Origin: Duganella aquatilis
GTDB taxonomy: Bacteria; Pseudomonadota; Gammaproteobacteria; Burkholderiales; Burkholderiaceae_D
DNA: 64,000 nucleotides
Assembly (NCBI RefSeq): GCF_009674565.1
Contig: NZ_WKJL01000025.1
Coordinates: forward strand, 1 to 64,000
Direction: 5' to 3'
The notes under the pieces are model-generated. The model saw nothing but the letters and a program-made list of their open reading frames with translations. It ran no database searches and was not told the origin of the DNA. The position numbers and the translations under genes were made by a program. Shown here piece by piece: positions 28,923 through 37,485 of this stretch; position 1 is the stretch's first letter, and each line of letters opens with the position of its first letter.

Positions 28923-30495
28923 GGAAGCGCCCTCCCGTAGCCTGCTTGCGACGCAGCAGCGGCGAGACGCGATAGCGATCCTCGCCATAGCCGGCGGCCA
29001 GATTGGCCAGCACGCGCACGATATGTTCAATGCCGACAACGTCCGCCCACGCCAGCGGACCGCGCGGATAGTTGACGCCCTTCTGCATCGCGATGTCGGC
29101 GGCGGCGGCGCTGCATACGCCCTGGTTGACCGCATCCGCCGCCTCATTGGCCAGCATGGCGACCGTGCGCATCACAGCCAGGCCGGGCACGTCGTCCATC
29201 CGCGTGACGGCAAATCCGGCCGCTTGCAGCAGCCCGACCACCGCATTGTAGGCCGCATCCGAACACTGGTCCGCGCGGGCGATGGCGATGCGCTTGGCGC
29301 TGCCATAGTCCAGCGCCAGGTCGAACAGCACCGTGTCCGCATGTTGGTTGTCGCGCGCGCGCTGGGTGGCGCTGCGGCCGTCGCTCAGGTAGATGGCGGC
29401 GCCGTTGCAATGGAAAGCCGGTGCATCGTCATGCGCACCGATGGGACGGATGGTCTCCGGCGTCTTGCGGTGCGTGATGTCGATGCCGGCCGCGCGCAAG
29501 CGGGCCGCCAGCGCATCGACCACCACGCCGCCCACCGCGTGCGAAGCCGCGCCCTGCTCGATGGTGTAGCTGACGTACTCCGGTTTCGGCTGCTGCGCCT
29601 CGGCCTGCGCCTGCGGCGCCGCAGCGCCGTCGCCATAGCGATAAAAGCCCTGCCCCGCCTTGCGGCCAAGGAAGCCGGCATTCACCATCTCCTGCTGCAG
29701 CACCGACGGCGTAAAGCGCGGATCCTGGAAATACGCATTGAAGACCGACTGCGTGACGGAGAAATTGACGTCATGCCCGATCAAATCCATCAACTCGAAT
29801 GGCCCCATGCGGAAGCCGCCCGCCTCGCGCATCACCGCGTCGATGGTGGCGGCATCGGCGGCCTGCTCGTTCAGCAGGCGCCAGCCCTCCGCATAGAACG
29901 GCCGCGCCAGTCGATTGACGATGAAGCCCGGCGTGGACTTGGCGTGCACCGGATTCTTGCCCCACGCAGCGGCGGTGTCGAACACGGTCTGCGCGACGGC
30001 GGCATCGGTGGCCAGTCCGCTGACCACTTCGCACAACGCCATCAGCGGCACCGGATTAAAGAAGTGCATACCGGCCACGCGTCCCGGCAGGCGCAGGCCC
30101 GCCGCAATCGCGGTGACGGAGATCGACGACGTATTGGTCGCCAAAATACAGTCATCGCCAACCATGTCCTCCAGCTGCGCGAACAGGGCGCGCTTGGCGT
30201 CGAGGTTCTCGACGATCGCTTCCACCACCAACCCGGCGTCGGCCACCTCCGGCAGCGTGACGGCGGCGTGCAGGCGCGCGATGGCGGCGGCGCAGTCGAC
30301 GGCGCTCATGCGCTCCTTGGCGACCAGCTTGTTCAACGCGGCGGCGATGTCGGCGATGGCCTTGGCCACCGCCTCGGGACGCGTGTCGTACAGCCGCACC
30401 GTATAGCCGGCCACCGCCGCCACCTGCGCGATGCCCGCGCCCATGGCGCCGCTGCCGATGACGGCGACCGCGCGTTCCATATGCAGGGCCGCCAT
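28915..30495 (-). CDS. paaH: 3-hydroxyadipyl-CoA dehydrogenase
   Basis: A 526-residue 3-hydroxyacyl-CoA dehydrogenase oxidising 3-hydroxyadipyl-CoA with NAD. The N-terminal Rossmann fold opens with VAVIGSGAMGAGIAQVAA. The catalytic His lies in GMHFFNPVPLMALCEVV, and two 3HCDH C-terminal domains follow (PGFIVNRLARPFYAE; later RGPLAWADVVG). ATG 30495 is supported by AAGGGG 8 bases upstream in the end of paaG, whose stop is 1 base before it. Double C-terminal domain and length match PaaH/PaaC proteins. Confidence 0.94.
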   Translation of the reverse strand: MAALHMERAVAVIGSGAMGAGIAQVAAVAGYTVRLYDTRPEAVAKAIADIAAALNKLVAKERMSAVDCAAAIARLHAAVTLPEVADAGLVVEAIVENLDAKRALFAQLEDMVGDDCILATNTSSISVTAIAAGLRLPGRVAGMHFFNPVPLMALCEVVSGLATDAAVAQTVFDTAAAWGKNPVHAKSTPGFIVNRLARPFYAEGWRLLNEQAADAATIDAVMREAGGFRMGPFELMDLIGHDVNFSVTQSVFNAYFQDPRFTPSVLQQEMVNAGFLGRKAGQGFYRYGDGAAAPQAQAEAQQPKPEYVSYTIEQGAASHAVGGVVVDALAARLRAAGIDITHRKTPETIRPIGAHDDAPAFHCNGAAIYLSDGRSATQRARDNQHADTVLFDLALDYGSAKRIAIARADQCSDAAYNAVVGLLQAAGFAVTRMDDVPGLAVMRTVAMLANEAADAVNQGVCSAAAADIAMQKGVNYPRGPLAWADVVGIEHIVRVLANLAAGYGEDRYRVSPLLRRKQATGGRFHE

Positions 30496-30496
30496 C

Positions 30497-31297
30497 TCAG
30501 CGCCCCTTGAACTGTGGCGCGCGCTTTTCCATGAAGGCGGCCACGCCCTCGCGGTAGTCGTCGCTGCGGCCCAGCTCACTCATCATGCCGCATTCCAGCG
30601 CCATCTGCTGTTGCAGGCTGTTGTGCGCGCTGGCGTGCAAGGCCTTCTTGGTGAAGGCCAGTCCCTTGGTCGGCGCGCCGGCGAAGTGGCGCGCCATGGC
30701 CAGCACTTCGGCGGCGAAGTCCTCGTCGGGAATCGCCTTCCAGATCAGGCCCCAGGCTTCGGCCTTCTCGGCGCTCAGTTTTTCGCCCAGCATGGCCATG
30801 CCCATGGCGCGCGCGCTGCCGACAAGGCGCGGCAGGAAGTAGGTGCCGCCGGTGTCGGGAATCAGGCCCAGTTTGCAGAACACTTCGACGAACGATGCCG
30901 ATTTCGTCGCCAGCACGATGTCGCAGGCCAGCGCGATGTTGGCGCCGGCGCCGGCCGCCACGCCGTTGATGGCGCCGATCACCGGCAGCGGCAGCGCGCG
31001 CAGCGACTGCACCAGCGGCGCGTAGTTCTTTTCCACCGAGTCGCCCAGGTCGACCGCGCCGGCGCCCGGCTCCACCGAACGGTCGGACAAATCCTGGCCG
31101 GCGCAGAAGCCGCGCCCGGCGCCGGTCAACACCAGCACGCGCGCGGCGCCGGCCGCCGCTTCGGTGGCGACGCGTTTCAGCGCGTGCCGCACTTCTTCGT
31201 GCATGGCCTGGGTGAAGCTGTTCAGCTTATCCGGGCGGTTGAGCGTCAGCGTGGCGACGCCGTCGCTGATCTCGAACAGGATGTTCTGGTAGTCCAT
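30497..31297 (-). CDS. paaG: 1,2-epoxyphenylacetyl-CoA isomerase (crotonase family)
   Basis: A 266-residue crotonase-fold enzyme that converts ring-1,2-epoxyphenylacetyl-CoA to oxepin-CoA. PaaG-type features are LTGAGRGFCAGQDLSDRSV near residue 75, the oxyanion hole NGVAAGAGANIALACD and GLIPDTGGTYFLPR around 140. The C-terminus KRAPQFKGR is also PaaG-like. CGGAGACACC lies before the ATG. Only one crotonase gene is in this cluster: the hydratase PaaF expected for 2,3-dehydroadipyl-CoA is not seen. Confidence 0.94.
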   Translation of the reverse strand: MDYQNILFEISDGVATLTLNRPDKLNSFTQAMHEEVRHALKRVATEAAAGAARVLVLTGAGRGFCAGQDLSDRSVEPGAGAVDLGDSVEKNYAPLVQSLRALPLPVIGAINGVAAGAGANIALACDIVLATKSASFVEVFCKLGLIPDTGGTYFLPRLVGSARAMGMAMLGEKLSAEKAEAWGLIWKAIPDEDFAAEVLAMARHFAGAPTKGLAFTKKALHASAHNSLQQQMALECGMMSELGRSDDYREGVAAFMEKRAPQFKGR

Positions 31298-31312
31298 GGT
31301 GTCTCCGTATTG

Positions 31313-32395
31313 TTATTCGGCCTGGTCGAAGTCGATGACGACGCGGGCGGTGGTGGGGAAGCTCTGGCAGCTCAGGACATAACCGCGCGCGATTTCGTAG
31401 TCTTCCAGCGCGTAGTTGACGTCCATATCGACCTTGCCCTCGATGACCTTGCAGCGGCAGGTCGAGCACACGCCGCCCTTGCACGAGTAGCGCATGTCGA
31501 GGCCCGCGCGCAAGCCGGCGTCGAGCAGCGATTCCTTGTCCTGCTCCATGGTGAAGCTGGCGGCGTTGCCGTCCATGATGACGGTGACTTCGGTCTGCTG
31601 CTGCGTGGCGGCGACGGCCGAGGCGGCGCGCGGCTGGTGCGCGTGTTTCGGGATGCTGGCGGCGAACAGCTCGACCTTGATCTGCGACTTGGCCAGGCCG
31701 GCCTCCTGCAGCGCTTCCGAGACGCCGTGCATCATGTCTTCCGGGCCGCAGATGAAGGCGATGTCGATGTCGTCGGCGCGTACCCAGTATTTGAGGAATT
31801 GCGCGGCCTTGTCCTTGGTGATGCGGCCGTTGAACAGTTCGATGTCCTGCTGCTCGCGGCTCATCACGTAGGCCAGCTTGAGGCGGCCCATGTAGCTGTC
31901 CTTCAGGTCCGACAGTTCGTCGCGGAAGATCACCGACGACGAGGCGCGGTTGCCGTAGAAGAGCGTGAACTGGCTTTCCGGCTCGGCGGCCAGCGTGGTC
32001 TTGATGATCGACAGGATAGGCGTGATGCCGCTGCCGGCGGCGAAGGCCAGGTAGTGTTTTTTGTTGGCGGCGTCCAGCGGCACGTTGAAGTGGCCCATCG
32101 GCGGCATGACGTCAATGGTATGGCCGGCTTGCAGGTTGTCGTTGGCCCAGCTGGAGAACAGGCCGCCCTGGGTGCGCTTGATGGCCACGCGCAGCGCGCC
32201 GTCCTGCACGGCGGAGCAGATCGAGTACGAGCGGCGCACGTCTTCGTCGCCGATCTGCGCGCGCAGCGTCAGGTGCTGTCCCTGCTGGAAGGCGAAGCTG
32301 TCGCGCAGCGCGTCCGGCACGGCGAAGGTGACGGCGATGGTGTCGCGCGTTTCGTTGCGCACGTTGGCGATGGTCAGCGGATGGAATTTGCTCAT
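31313..32395 (-). CDS. paaE: Phenylacetyl-CoA 1,2-epoxidase reductase subunit
   Basis: A 360-residue electron-transfer subunit delivering NADPH electrons to the PaaAC di-iron oxygenase. The N-terminal ferredoxin-reductase module shows FAD and NADP motifs RRSYSICSAV and FAAGSGITPILSIIK. The C-terminal 90 residues are a plant-type [2Fe-2S] ferredoxin with the Cys cluster YSCKGGVCSTCRCKV and a fourth Cys at VLSCQSFP. ATG 32395 gives the normal PaaE start MSKFHPLTIANV; longer in-frame sequence upstream lies inside paaD. Eight bases separate it from paaD. Confidence 0.95.
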   Translation of the reverse strand: MSKFHPLTIANVRNETRDTIAVTFAVPDALRDSFAFQQGQHLTLRAQIGDEDVRRSYSICSAVQDGALRVAIKRTQGGLFSSWANDNLQAGHTIDVMPPMGHFNVPLDAANKKHYLAFAAGSGITPILSIIKTTLAAEPESQFTLFYGNRASSSVIFRDELSDLKDSYMGRLKLAYVMSREQQDIELFNGRITKDKAAQFLKYWVRADDIDIAFICGPEDMMHGVSEALQEAGLAKSQIKVELFAASIPKHAHQPRAASAVAATQQQTEVTVIMDGNAASFTMEQDKESLLDAGLRAGLDMRYSCKGGVCSTCRCKVIEGKVDMDVNYALEDYEIARGYVLSCQSFPTTARVVIDFDQAE

Positions 32396-32403
32396 GATCT
32401 TCT

Positions 32404-32997
32404 CTAGTGACACTTGAAGTAGTCGAACGGCTCGCGGCAGTCCAGGCATTTGTACAGCGCCTTGCAGGGCGTGGAGCCGAACTGGCTGGTGATTTCGGTG
32501 TGCTGCGAGCCGCAGTGCGGGCAGGCGACCGTCGGCGCTAGTGCGGCGCGGCGCGAGACGGCGGCAGCGGCGGCCCGGCCGCCGGCGCGCAGGCCGCTGA
32601 TGTCGATCACCTGCTGCGCCGGCGGGGCGATGCCGTAGCCCTTCAGCGCGGCCTTTCCGGCCTCGCTCATCCAGTCGGTGGTCCAGGCGGGCGAGATCTG
32701 GTTGTGCAGCCGGACCTGCACCACGCCGTGCGCGTGCAGCGCGTCGGTGATGGCGTCGGCGATGACTTGCATGGCCGGACAGCCGGAGTACGTCGGCGTG
32801 ATGGTGATGTCGCAAGCGCCGTCGGCGGCCACGCGCACGTCGCGCACGATGCCCAGGTCGACGATGCTGATGACCGGAATCTCCGGGTCGGGCACGGCGC
32901 CGAGCCAGGCCCAGATTTGCGCGACGGCCGACGACAGGGCGGCGGCGCTGCGGGCGGCCGGTGCGGCGGCGGCGATCATGGTGGCGGCGGCTTTCAT
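32404..32997 (-). CDS. paaD: Phenylacetyl-CoA epoxidase subunit PaaD (MIP18-like maturation factor)
   Basis: A 197-residue DUF59/MIP18-family protein required for epoxidase activity, probably in iron-sulfur or di-iron centre maturation. The DUF59 core is VPDPEIPVISIVDLGIVRDV and TPTYSGCPAMQVI with its conserved Cys. A C-terminal zinc-ribbon-like tail contains CPHCGS and CLDC. The N-terminal 20 residues are Ala-rich, and a start at the internal Met (MIAAAAP) is possible because no strong SD marks either. It lies 13 bases after paaC. Confidence 0.92.
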   Translation of the reverse strand: MKAAATMIAAAAPAARSAAALSSAVAQIWAWLGAVPDPEIPVISIVDLGIVRDVRVAADGACDITITPTYSGCPAMQVIADAITDALHAHGVVQVRLHNQISPAWTTDWMSEAGKAALKGYGIAPPAQQVIDISGLRAGGRAAAAAVSRRAALAPTVACPHCGSQHTEITSQFGSTPCKALYKCLDCREPFDYFKCH

Positions 32998-33010
32998 GGC
33001 GGCCCCGCTG

Positions 33011-33763
33011 CTACCACTCGGCGTCGGGATAGGCGCGCTGCAGGAACTGCATCTCGGCCAGGATGTAGCCCAGGTGCTCGCTGTGGCGGCCTTGCTTGCC
33101 GCCCTTCTGCATCCAGGCGTCGGCCGGCGGCATGGTCAGCGTGGCTTCGGCGAAGATTTCGGCCACGTGCGCCAGCCATTGCGCACGCAATTCGCCGGCC
33201 TCCGGCGCGATGCCGGCGGCGACCATCGCCTCGTCGACCGCGTCGTAGGCGAACACTTCGCCGCTGTACATCCACAGCGCGTCGGCAGCCGCCTGGGTCT
33301 TGGCGTGGCTGACGGCGGTGCCGTCGCCCATGCGCACAATCAGGTCGCCGCTGCGGCGCAGGTGATAGGTCACTTCCTTCAGCGATTTCTCGGCGATGGC
33401 GGCGATGCGCGCGTCGCTGCTGCGCGTCAGGCCTTCGATCAGGAAGTAGTGCCAGGTGTCGAAGTAGAACTGGCGCACCATGGTGTCGGCGTAATTGCCG
33501 TTCGGTTGCTCCAGCAGCAGGCAGTTCTTGAAGTCGTGGGCGTCGCGCAGGTAGGCCAGCTGGTCCTCGCTGCGGCCCGCGCCTTCCAGTTCGGCCGCGT
33601 ACTCGTACCACAGGCGCGTCTGGCCCAGCAGATCCAGCGCGACGTTGGTCAGCGCCATGTCTTCCTCCAGCGCCGGGCCCTTGCCGCACCATTGCGACAG
33701 CTGCTGGCTGAGGATCAGGGCGTTGTCGCCGAGCCGCAGCAGATAATTCACCTTGTTGTCCAT
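33011..33763 (-). CDS. paaC: Phenylacetyl-CoA epoxidase structural subunit PaaC
   Basis: A 250-residue ferritin-like structural subunit partnering PaaA in the (PaaAC)2 core. The opening MDNKVNYLLRLGDNALILSQQ and the helical DLLGQTRLWYEYAAELEG and FYFDTWHYFLIEGL segments are PaaC-like. ATG 33763 is selected over the upstream GTG because GAGG lies at good spacing and paralogues start at MDN-type sequences. The stop of paaB is 8 bases upstream. Confidence 0.94.
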   Translation of the reverse strand: MDNKVNYLLRLGDNALILSQQLSQWCGKGPALEEDMALTNVALDLLGQTRLWYEYAAELEGAGRSEDQLAYLRDAHDFKNCLLLEQPNGNYADTMVRQFYFDTWHYFLIEGLTRSSDARIAAIAEKSLKEVTYHLRRSGDLIVRMGDGTAVSHAKTQAAADALWMYSGEVFAYDAVDEAMVAAGIAPEAGELRAQWLAHVAEIFAEATLTMPPADAWMQKGGKQGRHSEHLGYILAEMQFLQRAYPDAEW

Positions 33764-33771
33764 CGGCGGCC

Positions 33772-34056
33772 TCACAGGTTCTTGACTTCTTCCGGCATCG
33801 GGAAGAAGGTCGGGTGGCGGTACACCTTGCTGTTGGACGGCTCGAACAGCGCGCCCTTGTCGGCCGGGCTGCTGGCGACGATGTCGGCGGCGCGCACCAC
33901 CCAGATGCTGACGCCTTCATTGCGCCGCGTGTAGACGTCGCGCGCGTTGTTGACCGCCATCTCGGCGTCCGGCGCGTGCAGGCTGCCGACATGCTTGTGC
34001 GCCAGCCCGTGCTGGCTGCGGATGAACACTTCCCACAGTGGCCATTCTTTGCTCAT
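33772..34056 (-). CDS. paaB: Phenylacetyl-CoA epoxidase subunit PaaB
   Basis: A 94-residue small subunit that bridges PaaAC dimers. It shows the characteristic WEVFIRSQHGLAHKHVGSLH opening and ends FFPMPEEVKNL. ATG 34056 has AGAGGAGAC upstream and gives standard family length; the longer upstream frame overlaps paaA and is not family-like. Ten bases separate it from paaA. Confidence 0.95.
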   Translation of the reverse strand: MSKEWPLWEVFIRSQHGLAHKHVGSLHAPDAEMAVNNARDVYTRRNEGVSIWVVRAADIVASSPADKGALFEPSNSKVYRHPTFFPMPEEVKNL

Positions 34057-34066
34057 ATTGTCTCCT

Positions 34067-35053
34067 CTATGCCGCGCTGCGGGCGGCGTGTTTGTCGGCG
34101 TGGGCGACCAGCGCCTCGCGGAACCATTCGCCATCGTCCCAGGCCTTGACGCGCGTTTGCAGGCGCTCGCGGTTGCACGGGCCGTTGCCCTTGAGGACGT
34201 TGTGGAACTCGCTCCAGTCGATCGCGCCGAATTCGTAATGGCCGCTGTCGGCGTTGAATTTCAGGTCCGGATCGGGCACGGTCAGGCCCAAAAATTCCGC
34301 CTGCGGCACGGTCTGGTCGACCATGCGCTGGCGCAGCTCGTCATTCGAGAACAGCTTGATGCGCCACTGCGCCGACTGCGCGCTGTTGACCGACTCGGCG
34401 TCCGACGGCCCGAACATCATCAGCGACGGCCACCACCAGCGGTTCAGCGCATCCTGCGCCATGGCCTTCTGTTCCGGCGTGCCGCGCGCCAGCGACAGCA
34501 TGATGTCGTAGCCCTGGCGCGCGTGGAACGACTCTTCCTTGCACACGCGGATCATGGCGCGCGCATACGGGCCGTAGGAGCAGCGGCACAGCGGAATCTG
34601 GTTGATGATGGCCGAGCCGTCCACCAGCCAGCCGATCGCGCCCATGTCGGCCCAGCTCAGGGTCGGGTAGTTGAAGATGCTCGAATACTTGGCCTTGCCG
34701 GAATGGAGCGCGGCCAGCAGCTCGTCGCGCGACACGCCCAGCGTTTCGGCGGCGCTATACAGGTACAGGCCGTGACCGGCCTCGTCCTGGATCTTGGCCA
34801 GCAGGATCGCTTTGCGCTTCAGGGTCGGCGCGCGCGTCACCCAGTTGCCCTCGGGCAGTTGGCCGACGATCTCCGAGTGCGCGTGCTGCGAGATCTGCCG
34901 GATCAGCGTCTTGCGGTAGGCCTCCGGCATCCAGTCCTTGGCCTCGATCTTGACGCCGTCGTCGATGCGGGCCTGGAACGCCTGCTCCTCGGCGCTCATG
35001 TCCTCGGCCGTGCGGACTTGCTTGAGTCCGGTTTCCACCAGTTGTGCGTACAT
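34067..35053 (-). CDS. paaA: Phenylacetyl-CoA epoxidase catalytic subunit PaaA
   Basis: A 328-residue di-iron oxygenase that epoxidises the aromatic ring of phenylacetyl-CoA. Iron ligands are visible in the ferritin-like helices: KIQDEAGHGLYLYSA (ExxH) and CKEESFHARQGYDIM (ExxH) with further Glu in QHAHSEIVG. Length is normal. A near-perfect SD, AAGGAGG, lies 8 bases before the ATG. It is the first gene of the leftward paaABCDEGHIKJYZ operon, whose promoter region contains an inverted repeat and faces paaX. Confidence 0.96.
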   Translation of the reverse strand: MYAQLVETGLKQVRTAEDMSAEEQAFQARIDDGVKIEAKDWMPEAYRKTLIRQISQHAHSEIVGQLPEGNWVTRAPTLKRKAILLAKIQDEAGHGLYLYSAAETLGVSRDELLAALHSGKAKYSSIFNYPTLSWADMGAIGWLVDGSAIINQIPLCRCSYGPYARAMIRVCKEESFHARQGYDIMLSLARGTPEQKAMAQDALNRWWWPSLMMFGPSDAESVNSAQSAQWRIKLFSNDELRQRMVDQTVPQAEFLGLTVPDPDLKFNADSGHYEFGAIDWSEFHNVLKGNGPCNRERLQTRVKAWDDGEWFREALVAHADKHAARSAA

Positions 35054-35076
35054 GGCTGTCTCCTCCTTTTACACAT

Positions 35077-35091
35077 AATACGATACGTATT
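35077..35091 (-). promoter_or_regulatory. Inverted repeat overlapping the paaA -10, candidate PaaX operator
   Basis: AATACG and CGTATT flank ATA as a perfect 6-bp inverted repeat. On the minus strand its 3' arm runs into TATTAT (35078-35083 region), a good -10 for paaA about 25 bases before the ATG. Occupancy would block RNA polymerase, as expected for the phenylacetyl-CoA-responsive repressor encoded next door. It does not match the E. coli PaaX site as I recall it, so the assignment is from position. Confidence 0.45.
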
Positions 35092-35200
35092 TTTATTTAG
35101 CTACATTTTTTTTGTGTCATATTATTTTCATGCGTCGTGTTAATTTTTGGCGCGCGGCCAAGTAAACTATTGTTTCCCTGTTCAGATTAGTAAGCCGCTT

Positions 35201-36136
35201 ATGAATTGCAACGACTGGATCGCCGGATTCCTGGCCACCGACCCGCCGCGCTCGAAGTCGCTGGTGGTGACCATTTTTGGCGACGCCATCGTGCCGCACG
35301 GCGGCATGGTGTGGCTGGGCAGCCTGATCGAGCTGCTGGCGCCGTTCGGCGTCAACGACCGCCTGCTGCGCACCGCCGTGTTCCGCCTGGCGCAGGAAGG
35401 CTGGCTGGGCGCCCAGCGCGACGGCCGCCGCAGCTCCTACGCCATCACGCCCGACGCCATGGCGCGCTTCGTCCACGCCTACCGCCGCATCTACGCCTCG
35501 CCGCACGTGCACTGGGACGGCAGCTGGACGCTGATCCTGAACGGCGATGGCGCGCTCAACGCGGCCGAACGGGCGGCTGTGCGCAAGGAGTTGCTGTGGG
35601 AAGGCTATAGCGTGATCGCACCCGGCATCATGGGCCATCCCGCCGCCGACGGCGCCGCGCTCGACGAGCTGCTGACCCGCCTCGGCGTGGCCGGCAAGCT
35701 GTTCGTGGTGCAGGCCAAGACCCTGCCGCAGGTCGGCGCCCGTCCGCTGAGCGACCTGGTGGCCAGCGGCTGGGACGTGGCGGCGGTGGCGGCCGGCTAC
35801 AACAAGTTCATCGCCCAGTTCGAGCCGCTGCTGGCGGCGCTGCGCGGTACGGGCGCGGAGGGCTGCGACGCGCCACTGTCGCCGGCGGCGGCCTTCGTCG
35901 TCCGTACCTTGCTGATCCACGCCTACCGCCGCGTCCAGCTGCACGACCCGCAGCTGCCGGTCGAGCTGCTGCCGACGCCGTGGCCGGGCGCGCTGGCCTA
36001 CGACCTGGCGCGCCAGATCTACCTGCTGGTGCACGCCGCCGCCGAGCAGCACATCGACGCCGCCCTGCGCCGCGAAGACGCCGCCGCCGCGCCGCTGGAA
36101 GCCGCCTTCTTCGACCGCTTCGGCGGCCTGGCCTGA
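35201..36136 (+). CDS. paaX: Phenylacetate-responsive transcriptional repressor PaaX
   Basis: A 311-residue repressor of the PaaX family (GntR-like winged helix with a C-terminal effector domain). The N-terminal helix-turn-helix spans about residues 20-85 (SLIELLAPFGVNDRLLRTAVFRLAQEGWL). The effector part includes WTLILNGDG and the C-terminal PaaX domain near residues 190-285. It responds to phenylacetyl-CoA in characterised relatives. ATG 35201 gives the normal start; the gene is divergent from paaA over 147 bp of AT-rich DNA. Use of PaaX is notable because many Burkholderiales control this pathway with a TetR-type PaaR. Confidence 0.93.
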   Translation: MNCNDWIAGFLATDPPRSKSLVVTIFGDAIVPHGGMVWLGSLIELLAPFGVNDRLLRTAVFRLAQEGWLGAQRDGRRSSYAITPDAMARFVHAYRRIYASPHVHWDGSWTLILNGDGALNAAERAAVRKELLWEGYSVIAPGIMGHPAADGAALDELLTRLGVAGKLFVVQAKTLPQVGARPLSDLVASGWDVAAVAAGYNKFIAQFEPLLAALRGTGAEGCDAPLSPAAAFVVRTLLIHAYRRVQLHDPQLPVELLPTPWPGALAYDLARQIYLLVHAAAEQHIDAALRREDAAAAPLEAAFFDRFGGLA

Positions 36137-36153
36137 CGCGCCGGTCCGGCGCG
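36137..36153 (+). terminator. GC-rich hairpin after paaX
   Basis: CGCGCCGG and CCGGCGCG form a near-continuous palindrome immediately after the paaX stop codon. There is no T run after it, so termination here is only a possibility. Confidence 0.35.
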
Positions 36154-36257
36154 CGCCTGCGGAAATCCGGGCGGGCCGGCGGCCAAGCCTGTATCATGTC
36201 GGCTCTGCGCCACAAGCGCGATCTACTATTCACATAGAATTCACCAGGATTCCTGCC

Positions 36258-37391
36258 ATGCCTATCAAAATCAGCCAGCAGTTCGACGCCGGCGCCATCG
36301 AAGTGGTCCGCGCCGACGATCCGGCCGCCATCGATCTGAACATCCGTAAAGATTCCCACGCCGACATCGTGCAGTGGTTCTACTACCGCGTGCAGGGCGC
36401 ACAGGGCACGCCGCTGGCAATGAACTTCCTGAACGCCGGCAGCGCCGCCTACCCGGACGGCTGGAAGGACTACCAGGCCGTCGCCAGCTACGACCGCGAC
36501 TCCTGGTTCCGCGTGCCGACCACCTACGACGGCCAGGTCATGACCATCAACCACACGCCGGAATACGACAGCGTCTACTACGCTTATTTCGAGCCGTATT
36601 CTTGGGAACGCCACCTGGCGCTGCTGGACAACGCCCAGCTGTCGCCACTGGTCAAGCAGGTCGACCTGGGCAGCACCATCGACGGCCGCGACCTGAACAT
36701 GCTGGTGATCGGCGATCCGGAAGCGGAACAGAAGGTGTGGGTCATCGCCCGCCAGCATCCGGGCGAAACCATGGCCGAGTGGTTTGTCGAAGGCTTTGTC
36801 GAAGCGCTGCTGGACCCGGCCAATCCGTTTGGCCGCCAGTGCCTGAAGGAAGCCGTGTTCTACGTGGTGCCGAACATGAATCCGGACGGCTCGGTGCGCG
36901 GCAACCTGCGCACCAACGCGGCCGGCGCCAACCTGAACCGCGAATGGCTGAATCCGACCATGGAGCGCAGCCCGGAAGTGTTCCTGGTCAAGCAGAAGAT
37001 GCACGAAACCGGCGTCGACCTGTGCCTGGACATCCACGGCGACGAAGGCCTGCCATACGTATTCGTGGCCGGCAGCGAGTCGCTGCCAAACTTCACCGAC
37101 GATCAGGCCGAAGCGCAGCAATACTTCATCGACAATTTCCTGATCGCCAGCCCGGACTTCCAGGACGAATTCGGCTACGGCGAAACGCCGTACACGCCGG
37201 AAACGCTGACCATGGGTTCGCCGCACATCACCCACGCCTTCGGCTGCCTGTCGCTGACGCTGGAGATGCCGTTCAAGGACAACGCCAACGATCCGGACCC
37301 GGACACCGGCTGGAACGGCGCCCGCAGCGCCGAGCTGGGCAAATCGATTCTGCAGCCGGTGCTGCAATCGCTGCTGGCCCAGCAACAGTAA
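36258..37391 (+). CDS. M14 family cytosolic-type zinc carboxypeptidase
   Basis: A 377-residue M14 carboxypeptidase resembling the bacterial members of the cytosolic carboxypeptidase (CCP/AGBL) group: an N-terminal beta-sandwich of about 130 residues precedes the catalytic domain. Zinc ligands are in RQHPGETMAEWF (HxxE, near residue 171) and CLDIHGDEG (His near 259). NMNPDGSVRGN and NLNREW supply substrate-carboxylate contacts, and the catalytic Glu is in LTLEMPFKDN. No signal peptide, so it is cytoplasmic. Eukaryotic relatives remove polyglutamate chains; the bacterial substrate is not established. It follows paaX by 121 bp but is probably independent. Confidence 0.88.
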   Translation: MPIKISQQFDAGAIEVVRADDPAAIDLNIRKDSHADIVQWFYYRVQGAQGTPLAMNFLNAGSAAYPDGWKDYQAVASYDRDSWFRVPTTYDGQVMTINHTPEYDSVYYAYFEPYSWERHLALLDNAQLSPLVKQVDLGSTIDGRDLNMLVIGDPEAEQKVWVIARQHPGETMAEWFVEGFVEALLDPANPFGRQCLKEAVFYVVPNMNPDGSVRGNLRTNAAGANLNREWLNPTMERSPEVFLVKQKMHETGVDLCLDIHGDEGLPYVFVAGSESLPNFTDDQAEAQQYFIDNFLIASPDFQDEFGYGETPYTPETLTMGSPHITHAFGCLSLTLEMPFKDNANDPDPDTGWNGARSAELGKSILQPVLQSLLAQQQ

Positions 37392-37397
37392 GCGGAC

Positions 37398-37431
37398 TCC
37401 CTGCGGCGCCACAAAGCGGGCGCCGCAGGGA
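37398..37431. terminator. Strong hairpin after the M14 gene
   Basis: A 13-bp perfect stem (TCCCTGCGGCGCC with its complement around ACAAAGCG) begins 7 bases after the M14 stop. The plus-strand 3' side is A-rich rather than T-rich, so it is a stable 3'-end hairpin more than a classic intrinsic terminator. Confidence 0.5.
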
Positions 37432-37440
37432 AAAATACAC

Positions 37441-37483
37441 TGGACCTCAGGCGGCGCATCCACGCGCCGCATCCGGAGGTCCA
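37441..37483 (+). promoter_or_regulatory. Leader hairpin that sequesters the Shine-Dalgarno of the next gene
   Basis: TGGACCTC (37441-37448) pairs perfectly with GAGGTCCA (37476-37483), and GCGGCGC (37451-37457) with GCGCCGC (37464-37470) around ATCCAC. The 3' arm contains the SD GGAGGT (37475-37480) for the ATG at 37486. The two stems are separated by a small 2/5 internal loop. Folded, the ribosome site would be hidden, implying translational control such as a thermometer, ligand or protein switch. Confidence 0.6.
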
Positions 37484-37485
37484 TC

